64,000 bases of DNA, from the NCBI RefSeq assembly GCF_050589845.1, contig NZ_JBNGPA010000004.1, forward strand, positions 240,140 to 304,139. Reading direction: 5' to 3'. Every line of letters begins with the position of its first letter. Position 1 is the first letter of the stretch. This DNA comes from Carboxylicivirga agarovorans. GTDB taxonomy: Bacteria; Bacteroidota; Bacteroidia; Bacteroidales; Marinilabiliaceae. A program made the translations under genes and the position numbers. This document shows, piece by piece, positions 18,831 to 28,190 of this stretch. The notes beneath the pieces were generated by a model. The model worked only from the letters and a program-made list of their open reading frames with translations. It was not told the origin of the DNA and searched no databases.

Positions 18831-18865
18831 ATTTGCATTTGTAAGTATTTATATAGATAAGCTCC

Positions 18866-19171
18866 ATGATGAAGATTAAAGATTTAGATACGGAGATGCT
18901 CGACAGAGCAGCAGGTATGCTTAAAGCAATAGCTCACCCTATGCGAATCGCTATTTTAAGCCACCTGGAAGATGGTAGTAAACTGACTGTTACTGAAATT
19001 CACAAATTGCTGAATATCGAACAATCAACCACTTCCCATCATTTGGGAATATTAAAGGATAAAGGGGTACTGGCCAGTGAACGTCATGGTAAGAATACTT
19101 TTTATTACCTTAAACACAATAGTTTGCGCAATATTGTTGATTGTGTGAGTAAGTGTACGATTGTAAAGTAA
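18866..19171 (+). CDS. ArsR-family winged-helix transcriptional regulator
   Basis: 101-residue single-domain regulator. The N-terminal helix AIAHPMRIAILSHL and the recognition-helix region STTSHHLGILKDKGVL (residues about 54-69), followed by the wing ERHGKNTFYYL, are classic ArsR/SmtB. A Cys pair near the end (Cys93 and Cys97) could be a metal or redox sensor site, but the usual alpha-3 CxC of arsenic sensors is absent, so the signal is unknown. A dyad over its promoter suggests autorepression. The queD-like gene starts 60 nt downstream and may be co-transcribed. Confidence 0.88.
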   Translation: MMKIKDLDTEMLDRAAGMLKAIAHPMRIAILSHLEDGSKLTVTEIHKLLNIEQSTTSHHLGILKDKGVLASERHGKNTFYYLKHNSLRNIVDCVSKCTIVK

Positions 19172-19231
19172 GAATGTAAGAAGTTGATGATATGAAGGCT
19201 GATTTATTCAGTCTTTTTTTATTTAGTGAAG

Positions 19232-19681
19232 ATGGCAAAAATACGATTGACTAAGGAGTTTAGATTTGAAATGGCCCATGCTTTATGGAATTATGATGGC
19301 TTGTGTAAAAACCTGCATGGTCATTCATACATTTTAAATGTTACGGTGATAGGTGAGCCCATTGCCGATGAAACTAATCCAAAATTGGGTATGGTGATGG
19401 ATTTTGGCGATTTAAAGCAAATTGTCAACGATGAAATAGTAGATAAATTGGATCATGCGGTAGTTTTAAGTAAAAATGCACCTGCCGAACAACTACTGGC
19501 ATTACCTCAAATGGGAGAACGACATGAGATAGTGGATTATCAACCAACCTGTGAAAATATGTTGGTCGATTTCGCCGAGCGTATCCGCAAGCGTTTGCCG
19601 GCTAATATTAGCCTGTTCAGCCTAAAACTTAATGAAACTGCCACTAGCTATGCCGAATGGTATGCCAGTGATAACGAATAA
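19232..19681 (+). CDS. queD: 6-carboxy-tetrahydropterin synthase (QueD/PTPS family)
   Basis: Zinc enzyme of queuosine/7-deazaguanine synthesis, converting dihydroneopterin triphosphate to 6-carboxytetrahydropterin. In 149 residues it shows FEMAHAL (first zinc His), the CKNLHGH motif (CxxxHGH, catalytic Cys plus two zinc His) typical of QueD, LDHAVVL, PTCENML and the closing LNETATSYAEW with the catalytic Glu. ATG 19232 (MAKIRLTKEF) is preferred to the GTG two codons earlier. No other que genes are in the window. A strong hairpin follows the stop. Confidence 0.9.
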   Translation: MAKIRLTKEFRFEMAHALWNYDGLCKNLHGHSYILNVTVIGEPIADETNPKLGMVMDFGDLKQIVNDEIVDKLDHAVVLSKNAPAEQLLALPQMGERHEIVDYQPTCENMLVDFAERIRKRLPANISLFSLKLNETATSYAEWYASDNE

Positions 19682-19713
19682 GCTTGATCGATTTATAAAC
19701 TCGTTTGTAGCTT

Positions 19714-19748
19714 AAAAATGGCGAATGATCTGATCATTCGCCATTTTT
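19714..19748 (+). terminator. Intrinsic terminator after queD
   Basis: A 16-bp perfect stem: AAAAATGGCGAATGAT (19714-19729), 3-nt loop CTG, ATCATTCGCCATTTTT (19733-19748). It ends in five T residues, 33 nt after the queD stop. The A run on the left arm would also allow termination in reverse. Confidence 0.85.
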
Positions 19749-19830
19749 ATTTATCGCAAAATAAGCTGAGCTCTATCGGCCTGCCTCTGATAGCTAATTA
19801 CTATCTTTAGCAAAAAAACACACGATAGCT

Positions 19831-22608
19831 ATGGCAGAAGAAAAGAAGGATTTGTATTTGTTAGATGCTTATGCATTAATATTCAGAGCTTATTATGCGT
19901 TTATACGAAACCCTCGTATTAATTCCAAAGGGTTTAATACATCCGCCATTTTTGGTTTTACCAATTCATTACTGGAGATATTGACCAAGGAAAACCCTTC
20001 CCATATAGCTGTTGTTTTTGATCCTCCGGGACCCAATTTTCGTCACGAGGAATTTCCGGAGTACAAGGCCAATCGCGATGCTACGCCTGAAGATATCAAG
20101 GCCTCTGTTCCCTATATCAAGCAGTTTATTGAGGCGATGAATATCCCGGTTATAGTCAAAGATGGTTTTGAAGCCGATGATGTGATCGGTACCTTATCGG
20201 CTAAGGCATCAGCAGCAGGATTTAAAACTTATATGGTTACGCCTGATAAGGATTATGCTCAGCTGGTAAAGGATAATGTGTTTATGTACAAACCACGCAG
20301 TAAAGGTGGTGGAATTGACATATGGGGTATTGATGAAGTAAAAGAGAAATTTAATATTGAAAATCCTTTACAGGTAATTGATATTTTAGCCCTTTGGGGC
20401 GATGCTGCCGATAATATTCCCGGTTGTCCAGGAGTAGGCGAAAAACGCGCCAAAGACCTGATTAAAGCATATGGCAGTATTCCTGGGATTTATGAGCATA
20501 TTGAGGAGTTGAAAGGTAAGCAGAAGGAAAATATGATCAACTTCCGTGAGCAGGTGGAATTATCCTATCGCCTTGCAACAATCAGATTGGATGTGCCGGT
20601 TGAACTGGATGTTGAGGCTTTGAAGAAGGAAAAGCCTGATATGGACGCCATCAATCAGCTATTTGATGAATTGGAGTTTAAGAATCTGATCTCGCGGATC
20701 AATGCACTGTATGGTACAAAACCTGTTCAGGGCGATTTGTTTGGTATGGCAGCTGCACCTGTTGAAGAAGTAGTCGAAGAGGTGTATACCTCTCGTCAGA
20801 CCTTAAAGGATGTCATTCATCATTATTACCTGGTTGACGATGAGCAAAAACTGGCTTCTTTAAGAGCGGAATTAAGCACCAAAAAACAGTTTTGTTTCGA
20901 TACCGAAACAACATCAGTCAATGCCATGGAGGCCGAGTTGGTAGGTATGTCATTTTCATGGAAAGCCAATGAAGCATATTATGTTCCTGTAATGGTTAAT
21001 GGTCAGGTTGATAGTTCTGTTGTAGCTTCATTTAAAGCAGTTTTTGAAGATGCTGCTACAACTAAGATCGCGCAAAACCTGAAATACGATCTACTGGTAT
21101 TAAAAAACTATGGTATTGACGTAAAGGGGGCGTTTTTTGATACGATGGTAGCGCATCACCTCCTGTACCCTGGTATGAAGAATGGTATGGACTTTATGGC
21201 CGAAACTTACCTGAATTATACGCCGATATCCTACGAATCAATTGTTGGACCGAAAGGGAAGAAGCAAAAGAACATGCGTGATATTGCCCAGGAAAACATT
21301 CTTGATTATGCCGCTGAAGATGCTGATATCACTCTGCAACTGGCCGAAAAGTTCCAGGAAGAACTAAAGGGCAGTGATGTTGAAAAACTTTTCTACGATA
21401 TTGAAATGCCATTGATTGATGTTCTCGCTAATATGGAATTTGAAGGCGTTAAGCTGGATGACGGTGCTTTAAAGGATTTTGCGGAAAAACTGCGCGAACA
21501 GATCATCGATTTGGAGAAAAAGATCGAAGAGCTGGCTGGTATGCCATTTAATATATCAAGTCCCAAACAGGTGGGGGAAGTATTGTTTGAGCATTTAAAA
21601 ATCGATGCAAAAGCGAAAAAAACCAAAAGTGGGCAATATAGTACGGGTGAAGAGGTTCTGCAAAAACTTAAAGATAAGCACGACATTATTCCTGCTATTC
21701 TGGAATACCGTGGTTTGGTGAAGCTGCTGAATACCTATGTGGAAGCCTTGCCAAAACTGATTAATCAGAAAACCGGTAAGATTCATACCAGCTATAGTCA
21801 GGCTACCGTGGTAACAGGTCGCTTAAGCTCTAATAATCCTAACCTGCAAAATATTCCTATCCGCGACGAAAACGGAAAAGAGATTCGTAAAGCCTTTACA
21901 GCATCAGATGATGAGCATGTATTCCTATCGGCTGATTACTCGCAGGTTGAATTGCGTCTGATGGCACATTTCAGTAAAGACAAACATTTGATTGACGCTT
22001 TTAACCGGGGTGAAGATATTCATGCTGCAACTGCTGCCAAAATATTTAAGGTACCCTTGGAAGAGGTAACAAGTGATATGCGTCGTAAAGCCAAAACAGC
22101 CAACTTCGGTATCATCTATGGTATTTCTGCCTTTGGATTAGCTGAACGTCTCACAATATCACGCAAGGAAGCCAAGGAAATCATAGATGGCTATTTTGAT
22201 AGTTTCCCCGGAGTGAAAGAGTTTATGGATGGTAGTGTGGCCAAAGCGAGGGAGAACAACTATGTTGAAACACTGTTTGGTCGTAAGCGTAACCTGAGTG
22301 ATATTAACTCAAGAAATGGTGTTGTGCGCGGTATGGCCGAAAGAAATGCTATCAATGCGCCAATTCAGGGCACTGCTGCTGATATCATTAAGCAGGCAAT
22401 GGTCAATATCCAGGAACGCTTTAAAAGTGAAAAAATAGCCTCTAAAATGATTCTTCAGGTACATGATGAATTGAACTTCGACGTTATAAAATCGGAAGAG
22501 GAACAGGTGAAGACCATCGTGAAAGAAGAAATGGAAAATGCCATCAGCTTGTCTGTACCCTTTGATGTGGATATGGGTGTGGGTGTTAACTGGCTTGAAG
22601 CACACTAG
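19831..22608 (+). CDS. polA: DNA polymerase I
   Basis: 925-residue three-domain enzyme for Okazaki-fragment processing and repair. The N-terminal 5'-3' exonuclease/FEN domain spans about 1-295 (LLDAYALIFRAYYAF, FEADDVIGTL, GVGEKRAKDLI). The 3'-5' exonuclease follows at about 325-515, with the metal-binding FDTETTS retained (so probably active) and DYAAEDADIT. The family A polymerase lies at about 560-925 (SADYSQVELRLMAHF, RRKAKTANFGIIYG, QVHDELNFDV). Full length and intact. It is preceded by TATCTTTA at 19802, close to a -7 box. Confidence 0.97.
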   Translation: MAEEKKDLYLLDAYALIFRAYYAFIRNPRINSKGFNTSAIFGFTNSLLEILTKENPSHIAVVFDPPGPNFRHEEFPEYKANRDATPEDIKASVPYIKQFIEAMNIPVIVKDGFEADDVIGTLSAKASAAGFKTYMVTPDKDYAQLVKDNVFMYKPRSKGGGIDIWGIDEVKEKFNIENPLQVIDILALWGDAADNIPGCPGVGEKRAKDLIKAYGSIPGIYEHIEELKGKQKENMINFREQVELSYRLATIRLDVPVELDVEALKKEKPDMDAINQLFDELEFKNLISRINALYGTKPVQGDLFGMAAAPVEEVVEEVYTSRQTLKDVIHHYYLVDDEQKLASLRAELSTKKQFCFDTETTSVNAMEAELVGMSFSWKANEAYYVPVMVNGQVDSSVVASFKAVFEDAATTKIAQNLKYDLLVLKNYGIDVKGAFFDTMVAHHLLYPGMKNGMDFMAETYLNYTPISYESIVGPKGKKQKNMRDIAQENILDYAAEDADITLQLAEKFQEELKGSDVEKLFYDIEMPLIDVLANMEFEGVKLDDGALKDFAEKLREQIIDLEKKIEELAGMPFNISSPKQVGEVLFEHLKIDAKAKKTKSGQYSTGEEVLQKLKDKHDIIPAILEYRGLVKLLNTYVEALPKLINQKTGKIHTSYSQATVVTGRLSSNNPNLQNIPIRDENGKEIRKAFTASDDEHVFLSADYSQVELRLMAHFSKDKHLIDAFNRGEDIHAATAAKIFKVPLEEVTSDMRRKAKTANFGIIYGISAFGLAERLTISRKEAKEIIDGYFDSFPGVKEFMDGSVAKARENNYVETLFGRKRNLSDINSRNGVVRGMAERNAINAPIQGTAADIIKQAMVNIQERFKSEKIASKMILQVHDELNFDVIKSEEEQVKTIVKEEMENAISLSVPFDVDMGVGVNWLEAH

Positions 22609-23251
22609 GATGGTTGCATGTCAAATAGTTGAATTTAAGGTCGCTTAATTTATTAATCATCTATTGAACTGTCTAATTTAAAATGGTTTATAGGTTAACG
22701 AGGTGCATTATTTGATTCGGCTTGTTGATACTAAATGAGTATCTGGATAGAATTTGATCCCACACTCAAAAAAACTCACCTTTCAGCGTCAAAAGAAGGA
22801 TAGACCCGGGAATGATCCTCTGATCTGAATAGTTTTGTTCTATTTTACAATAATGCTTTCGAGTATGTAAATAATGCGAAAATTAAGCAAGTTTATGCGC
22901 CAAATGTCTTCGGTAATTTAATAAAGCTTCTTCGGTAGTTCTTCGGGATTTGTTCGGAACACCTTCGGATCAACCTCGCCGACAGCGAGGTTGATCCGAA
23001 GATGTCCCCTGAAAGCCTTGAAGCAGTTAGCATCCAGGTCGGTGACGCTAGGGAAGAATGATATTTTATATTTAGATAAATAAGATATAGTTACCCACCC
23101 TAAAATTGGATTGGTTTTATCGCATCCAACTGTTTTTGCTTAATCGGTATCAGAATCTGATTCTTAGTTGTTTTAAAACGACAATTCAAGCAATAATAAC
23201 TTCTTTATCCCGGGATTTTCCGATATTACATCAGTCAAACCAGCCGTTTTT
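22609..23251. other. Long intergenic region between polA and the AraC-type gene
   Basis: About 640 nt without a convincing ORF, tRNA or mobile-element gene. It contains a 17-bp perfect hairpin (22963-23001) preceded by several closely spaced TTCGG words (22930-22968), and the 13-nt palindrome AGAATCTGATTCT at 23152-23164 about 90 nt before the AraC-type ATG, which may be a regulator site. The remainder looks like ordinary AT-rich spacer. Confidence 0.5.
22963..23001. repeat. Perfect 17-bp inverted repeat, role unknown
   Basis: CTTCGGATCAACCTCGC (22963-22979), loop CGACA, GCGAGGTTGATCCGAAG (22985-23001). There is no U-tract on either side, so it does not look like an intrinsic terminator. It is more GC-rich than the surrounding spacer. 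It resembles interspersed palindromic units found between genes, but a second copy is not seen in the window. Confidence 0.7.
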
Positions 23252-24424
23252 ATGAATGAGACAATTAGCATAGGTGTTTTTGATGTGATCATCTTCCTGG
23301 GGGTTATACAGGGCATTTTTTTATCCTTCATGTTGCTAAAAAAAGCCAGGCATGAAAACCAGTCTAAGCTCTTGCAGGGTTTATTATTGCTGTTTTTGTC
23401 ATTAACGATTCTTGAGGAGCTGCTCAATAATACCGGTTATATTGTTCAGGTTTTACCTTTATCTGATTTTTCAGAACCCATGAATTTCACCTTTGGTCCC
23501 TTGTTTTACCTGTATTGTAAAGAAGTAATAAACCATGATAAATCACCGAAAAAATGGCTGCATCTCCTCCCGGCAGTGTTTTGGCTATTGTATATGACTT
23601 TCTACTTTATTCAGCCCGATGCACTTAAGTACAACTCTTATCTGGAGACCAAACATCCCGAATGGGAGTATATGAATGTGGATCGGATTTATCCAGATGA
23701 TCCGCTGGGCCTGAGAAACTTTGTCAATGAAATGACGTTGATTCATTTTATTGTTTATATCATATTGTCATTGTCATTAATAATTAGGAAAATAAGGGTT
23801 CTTAAACAATCCATTGTATTCCCTAAGAACGAGGTGCTCCGCATGTTACGTAATACCATGCTTCACTTTCTTATTATTGTATTGATATTTACGGGCACGA
23901 AATTCTATTTTGGTATGGATAGCGATATAGGCAGTTATTTTATAGCTACTTATATTGCCTTCATGTTCTTTATAACTTCTTACCAGGTTATGCAAAGATC
24001 ATCCTATTTTGATACGCCGCATTTATTTCCGGAACTATCATTTGCGAAATATCAGCGTTCGTCGCTGAATGAGGCCGATAAAGAACGTATTTTATCAAAA
24101 CTGAGGATTATACTGGAAGAGGAGAGTTATTTCAAAAATAACCTTGTATCGCTGTCGGGACTGGCAAAAAGCATTCATGAAAATAAGCATCATGTTTCGC
24201 AGGTGATCAATGAGAAATATGAGAAAAACTTTTTTGAGTTAATAGCCTGGTACCGGGTACGTGAAGCTTCGCAGATCTTAATCGGCGATAAAGAAAGGAA
24301 ACTGACCATTGAAGAGATAGCCGACAGGGTTGGATATAACTCCAAATCCTCTTTTAATTCTGCCTTTAAACGTTATACAGGTCACACTCCATCAGAATTC
24401 AGGCAACTTAATAAGGATTCATAA
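23252..24424 (+). CDS. AraC-family regulator with N-terminal membrane domain
   Basis: 390 residues: six or seven hydrophobic segments (about residues 5-245), then a cytoplasmic linker and a C-terminal AraC DNA-binding domain (about 285-385). The two helix-turn-helices are visible as SLSGLAKSIHENKHHVSQVINE and the second as TIEEIADRVGYNSKSSFNSAF followed by KRYTGHTPSEFR. This membrane-bound AraC type is common in Bacteroidota and presumably senses an envelope signal. The acyltransferase gene 134 nt downstream, with a dyad in the gap, is the likeliest target, but this is inference. Confidence 0.88.
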   Translation: MNETISIGVFDVIIFLGVIQGIFLSFMLLKKARHENQSKLLQGLLLLFLSLTILEELLNNTGYIVQVLPLSDFSEPMNFTFGPLFYLYCKEVINHDKSPKKWLHLLPAVFWLLYMTFYFIQPDALKYNSYLETKHPEWEYMNVDRIYPDDPLGLRNFVNEMTLIHFIVYIILSLSLIIRKIRVLKQSIVFPKNEVLRMLRNTMLHFLIIVLIFTGTKFYFGMDSDIGSYFIATYIAFMFFITSYQVMQRSSYFDTPHLFPELSFAKYQRSSLNEADKERILSKLRIILEEESYFKNNLVSLSGLAKSIHENKHHVSQVINEKYEKNFFELIAWYRVREASQILIGDKERKLTIEEIADRVGYNSKSSFNSAFKRYTGHTPSEFRQLNKDS

Positions 24425-24464
24425 GGTATAATAAATCAGATATTTAACTTTTTGTGCGATGTAC

Positions 24465-24499
24465 GAGCCGTTCATATCGAACGACCCGATGAACGGCTC
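24465..24499. repeat. Inverted repeat upstream of the acyltransferase gene
   Basis: GAGCCGTTCAT (24465-24475) and ATGAACGGCTC (24489-24499) form an 11-bp perfect stem with a 13-nt loop. No T run follows. It sits about 30-60 nt upstream of a TAGATTTG -7 box (24526-24533), so it could be an operator rather than a terminator of the AraC-type gene. Confidence 0.6.
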
Positions 24500-24525
24500 A
24501 GTCGTTAAAATGCGTATGTGCATGG

Positions 24526-24533
24526 TAGATTTG
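24526..24533 (+). promoter_or_regulatory. Candidate -7 box of the acyltransferase gene
   Basis: TAGATTTG fits the Bacteroidota TAnnTTTG -7 consensus, 26 nt before the ATG at 24559. The expected -33 TTTG is not evident at the usual spacing, which would suit an activator-dependent promoter. Confidence 0.35.
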
Positions 24534-24558
24534 CTTTGTCATCAAAAATGAATTAGAA

Positions 24559-25764
24559 ATGGAAAAGCAGGTAACGACTCAAAAAGAACGATTGTATTAT
24601 ATTGATTGGCTAAGGATTATACTTATAGTCAGTGTCTTTTTATTTCATATAGGAATGGTGTTTAATTCATGGGACTGGCACATCAAAAATGAGGTGACTT
24701 TTGCGCATAAGAGTACACTCTGGTACATAATGGAATATCTTGGTCAGTGGCGCATGCCTTTACTGGTATTGGTTTCAGGAGCAGGTACTTTTTTAGCATT
24801 AGGAACGAGAAGTGTCAAACAGTATTTATCAGAGCGTTTCAAGCGTTTGTTTATACCTTTGACAGCGGGCATCTTTGTGTTGGTACCTGTGCAGGTTTAC
24901 CTTGAGCGAGCCGGTCAGTACAGTTCATTAATGGATTATTATCCACACATGTTTGACGGTATCTATCCGGTTGGAAACTTTAGCTGGCACCATTTGTGGT
25001 TTATCGCTTATTTGTTCTTCATTGCTTTGGTAGTTTCTCCTTTTCTTAAATATATGAGGAGCAGTCGCTTTAAAAACCGTATTGAAAGTATTACTCCGCT
25101 TATTGCCAAACGATTTGGTGCCAACATATTCTTAGTACCAATAGTGATATCGCAACTAATACTGCGACCATATTTTCCTGATAATACGCATGATCTTATT
25201 AACGACTGGGCTGCAATGGCTTATTATATACTGTATTTCCTGTCGGGTTATATTATTGTTTCTAATGCCCGTTTAATGGAAAGTATTGAGCAACAAAGAC
25301 GCATTTACCTGGTAGAATCAATACTGGCTGCAGTTATCATGTTTGTTATTCCATACCAAATGGGATCGGAAGCATTGGGAAGGCTTGTGTGGCGATTGGC
25401 AAGCTGTACACTTGCCTGGACTTGTGGTTTGGCAGCCTTAGGTTATGCACGCCGGTACTTGAATTATAACACGCCGTTCAGGAAAATAGCCAATGAAGCC
25501 ATTTACCCCTTTTATCTAATTCACCAGCCTGTTATTGTATTGTTCGCTTATTATATAGTTAGTTGGGATATAGCATTGATATGGAAAGCAATAGCGATTA
25601 CCGTATTATCTTTTAGTTCAACTATTATATTGTACTGGTGCGTAGTTCGCCCATTTAATTTGATGCGTATACTGTTCGGCATGAAGCCTAAATCGAAAGC
25701 GCCATCATTTGAATTATCGAACAGGGAACTGAAATTAAAAGCGCAAAAGGTGAGGGGTTTGTGA
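24559..25764 (+). CDS. Acyltransferase 3 family membrane protein
   Basis: 401-residue integral membrane protein with about ten hydrophobic segments. The N-terminal signature RLYYIDWLRIILIVSVFLFH, with the conserved His at the end of helix 1, and the later WHLWFIAYLF stretch are typical of the acyltransferase 3 / OpgC-like family that O-acylates sugars or glycans at the membrane. The acceptor is unknown. The C-terminus is basic and cytoplasmic (residues about 375-401). Confidence 0.85.
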   Translation: MEKQVTTQKERLYYIDWLRIILIVSVFLFHIGMVFNSWDWHIKNEVTFAHKSTLWYIMEYLGQWRMPLLVLVSGAGTFLALGTRSVKQYLSERFKRLFIPLTAGIFVLVPVQVYLERAGQYSSLMDYYPHMFDGIYPVGNFSWHHLWFIAYLFFIALVVSPFLKYMRSSRFKNRIESITPLIAKRFGANIFLVPIVISQLILRPYFPDNTHDLINDWAAMAYYILYFLSGYIIVSNARLMESIEQQRRIYLVESILAAVIMFVIPYQMGSEALGRLVWRLASCTLAWTCGLAALGYARRYLNYNTPFRKIANEAIYPFYLIHQPVIVLFAYYIVSWDIALIWKAIAITVLSFSSTIILYWCVVRPFNLMRILFGMKPKSKAPSFELSNRELKLKAQKVRGL

Positions 25765-25897
25765 GGCTGTTCGATTAATGATTAATGGTTTACGATGTTG
25801 GATTTAAAACGTATTGACAAATTATAAGATTACCTGTTTATAAAAGTCTTGGATAATTAATACCTTAAACGAATAAAAATAACCAGGCCAACTAATT

Positions 25898-26473
25898 ATG
25901 AAGAAGTTTTTAATTATTAACGGACATCCTGATAGTGAGAGTTTATGTTTTGAACTGGCGCGGCGCTACAAGGCTGGGGCAGAAAAGGCTGGTAAGAATT
26001 GTGAGCTTATTAACCTTTGTGAATTAGAGTTTTCACCCATATTAAAGCATGGGTATCGGCAACGTACGGATTGGGAACCTGATCTGATAAAGGCCTGGCA
26101 GGCTATCAAAACAGCTGATCACCTGGTATTTGTTTATCCTACCTGGTGGGGTACACAGCCTGCGTTACTCAAGGGTTTTATTGAACGCGTTTTTCTTCCT
26201 GGTTTTGCTTTTGGATATCGGAAAGATTCAGTTTGGTGGGATAAATTGTTGAAAGGTAAAAGTGCACGCCTGATAGTAACGATGGATACCCCTACGTGGT
26301 ATTATCGTTTAATATACAAACAACCTGGCCATAATGCCATGGAAAAAGGTGTTCTGAATTTCTGTGGTGTTAAGCCGGTCAGGAAGACTGTTTTTTCACC
26401 GGTTAAAGGCTCTGCTACAATAAAGCGGGAAAAATGGCTGGCTAAGGTAGAAGATCTGGGGAAGAGGGATTAA
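25898..26473 (+). CDS. NAD(P)H oxidoreductase, flavodoxin-fold (Kef ancillary/MdaB-like)
   Basis: 191-residue flavodoxin_2 family protein. The FMN/FAD phosphate loop is seen as INGHPDSESLCFELA, and the second flavin-contacting segment as VFVYPTWWGTQPALLKGFIERVF near residue 75-100. Such enzymes reduce quinones or protect against electrophiles; the substrate is not evident. It is likely a single-gene unit; the 130-150 nt gaps on each side show no clear regulatory structure. Confidence 0.83.
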   Translation: MKKFLIINGHPDSESLCFELARRYKAGAEKAGKNCELINLCELEFSPILKHGYRQRTDWEPDLIKAWQAIKTADHLVFVYPTWWGTQPALLKGFIERVFLPGFAFGYRKDSVWWDKLLKGKSARLIVTMDTPTWYYRLIYKQPGHNAMEKGVLNFCGVKPVRKTVFSPVKGSATIKREKWLAKVEDLGKRD

Positions 26474-26624
26474 AAAACGATAGCGCAAAATTTGATACTT
26501 TTCCTGGGCCATTAAATAGAAACGTATTAACGCATTATCTCAACTTATTATTAAGAAATAGAAAGTATTTTCATAAAGCTTATGTTCTGCTTTTTCATTT
26601 ACTTTTAACTAACCAATTGTATAT

Positions 26625-27482
26625 ATGGAGATTGTTTCCTTAGCAAATTTTAGCTTTGAACAGTTATTTAAAGCTTTTAGTGAAGCATTTAAAGATTATG
26701 ACTTCCAACTATCTAAGATAGAGTTGAAAAATATGCTGCAAAGACGTGGATTTGAGGCTGGTCTGTCTTTTGCTGCAGTTGAGGATAATGCTATTGTTTC
26801 ATTCACCCTCAATGGTATTGGTCGGTTCAATGGTATAAAAACAGCCTATGATACTGGCACGGGTACCATACCTTCGTTCAGGGGGAGAAGTCTGGCCACA
26901 CAAATATTCGAGTTTTCACTGCCTTACCTTAAGAAGGCGGGTATTAAGCAATACTTGCTTGAGGTATTACAACATAATGCTAAAGCCTGCAAGATCTATA
27001 AGAATATTGGTTTTAAAGTGAGTCGTGAGTTCAATTATTTTGTGGCTGATAAAGCCGCTGTTCAAGTTATCGAAAGGCCCAATAATGGATCACTTTCAAT
27101 AAGAATAATTGATGTTGATCAATGCAGCTCATTGACTGATCAGATGGAGTTTACTCCCTCGTGGCAAAATAGTTTTGAAGCTATTGACAGGCAAGTTGAC
27201 AAGTTTACAGCCATTGGAGCTTTTATTGATGAAAAGCTCGTTGGTTATTGTATTACAGAATTATATGCGGGTGATATCACCCAATTACTGGTGCATGCTG
27301 ATCACAGACGAAACGGAGTTGGGACATTACTATTAGAAAGGGCTTTGGAGTGTAATAAGCACAATGCAGTAAAAGTGATAAATACTGATATTGATTGTCA
27401 TTCACTCACACATTTCCTGGCGACTTTCTCTATTGCTGTAAGCGGTAAGCAATATGAAATGATAAAAAAACTGGATGATTAA
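26625..27482 (+). CDS. Double GNAT-domain acetyltransferase
   Basis: 285-residue protein with two GNAT folds. The N-terminal one (about residues 1-140) has an acetyl-CoA loop in FRGRSLATQIFEFSLPYL. The second (about 150-285) contains LLVHADHRRNGVGTLLLERAL, an even clearer RRNGVG pyrophosphate loop. Substrate unknown; proteins with this arrangement often modify small molecules or peptides. It is flanked by short intergenic spacers and may be monocistronic. Confidence 0.83.
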   Translation: MEIVSLANFSFEQLFKAFSEAFKDYDFQLSKIELKNMLQRRGFEAGLSFAAVEDNAIVSFTLNGIGRFNGIKTAYDTGTGTIPSFRGRSLATQIFEFSLPYLKKAGIKQYLLEVLQHNAKACKIYKNIGFKVSREFNYFVADKAAVQVIERPNNGSLSIRIIDVDQCSSLTDQMEFTPSWQNSFEAIDRQVDKFTAIGAFIDEKLVGYCITELYAGDITQLLVHADHRRNGVGTLLLERALECNKHNAVKVINTDIDCHSLTHFLATFSIAVSGKQYEMIKKLDD

Positions 27483-27561
27483 GACTGTTATAGTAAGTTT
27501 TTAATAAATCAATGTAAAGTATTACTAATTAACCAGACACACATTCAAATTTAAAATATCT

Positions 27562-27921
27562 ATGAAGAAAACAAGTATTCTTTTGCTCCTGATCATTTCA
27601 ATTATCGGGGTAATGACCTTAAGTGGTTTAAAAGCCGCAAAGCAGGATAAAGCAAGTATACCGGCTAATTCATATATCATTGTCAGAACACTTGAAATAT
27701 ACGGCATGAAACCATCGAGTATGGTAACTATTTATGAGGATGGCACCGTTGAGAAAACAGCTCTTGGAAAACTAAATGCCGGTAAACCAGAAGAGAATCT
27801 TCTGATTATTCATGAAAAAATCAGTGAAATAGAAAGTAAAGGGTATACCTTGGAATCAACTACAGGAGGAAATTCGGATAATGTTATTTGCACCACTTTT
27901 ATTTTTAAAGAGATTGAATGA
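27562..27921 (+). CDS. Small exported protein of unknown function
   Basis: 119 residues beginning with a hydrophobic signal or anchor (MKKTSILLLLIISIIGVMTL, residues 1-20) and a soluble, probably periplasmic remainder predicted as mixed alpha/beta. No Cys follows the signal, so it is not a lipoprotein. I do not recognise a family. Located between the GNAT gene and the large MG2/plug-like gene, 79 nt after the former. Confidence 0.65.
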   Translation: MKKTSILLLLIISIIGVMTLSGLKAAKQDKASIPANSYIIVRTLEIYGMKPSSMVTIYEDGTVEKTALGKLNAGKPEENLLIIHEKISEIESKGYTLESTTGGNSDNVICTTFIFKEIE

Positions 27922-28190
27922 TGGTATCATACTGGTTAAAGTATTACAATATAATTTGATGATAATAACCTTGGATTTAAATACTTGCCATTACTTCTAA
28001 TAAAATATATTAGTAAGTAGAAGACATCTGCTGTGAAGGATTTATTTGTAATACATACAGTTATTTTATGAATTAAATAGGTTTTGTAATAATTAGGTAA
28101 TCAGATGATAATATATATATTCGTGTATTTATGATATAGACGATAGTTTATATGTTTGGTATAGAATTTGTTATTGTATTGCTTTAACTT
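27922..28190. other. Intergenic region before the MG2/plug-like gene
   Basis: About 270 nt, strongly AT-rich, with no ORF or RNA gene seen. A TTTG at 28155-28158 could be a -33 element, but the downstream -7 match is weak. It presumably holds the promoter of the gene at 28191. Confidence 0.35.

Noticed and set aside
22963..23001. Reading the 17-bp hairpin as the polA terminator
   Set aside because: It lies about 350 nt beyond the polA stop and has no T run on either side.
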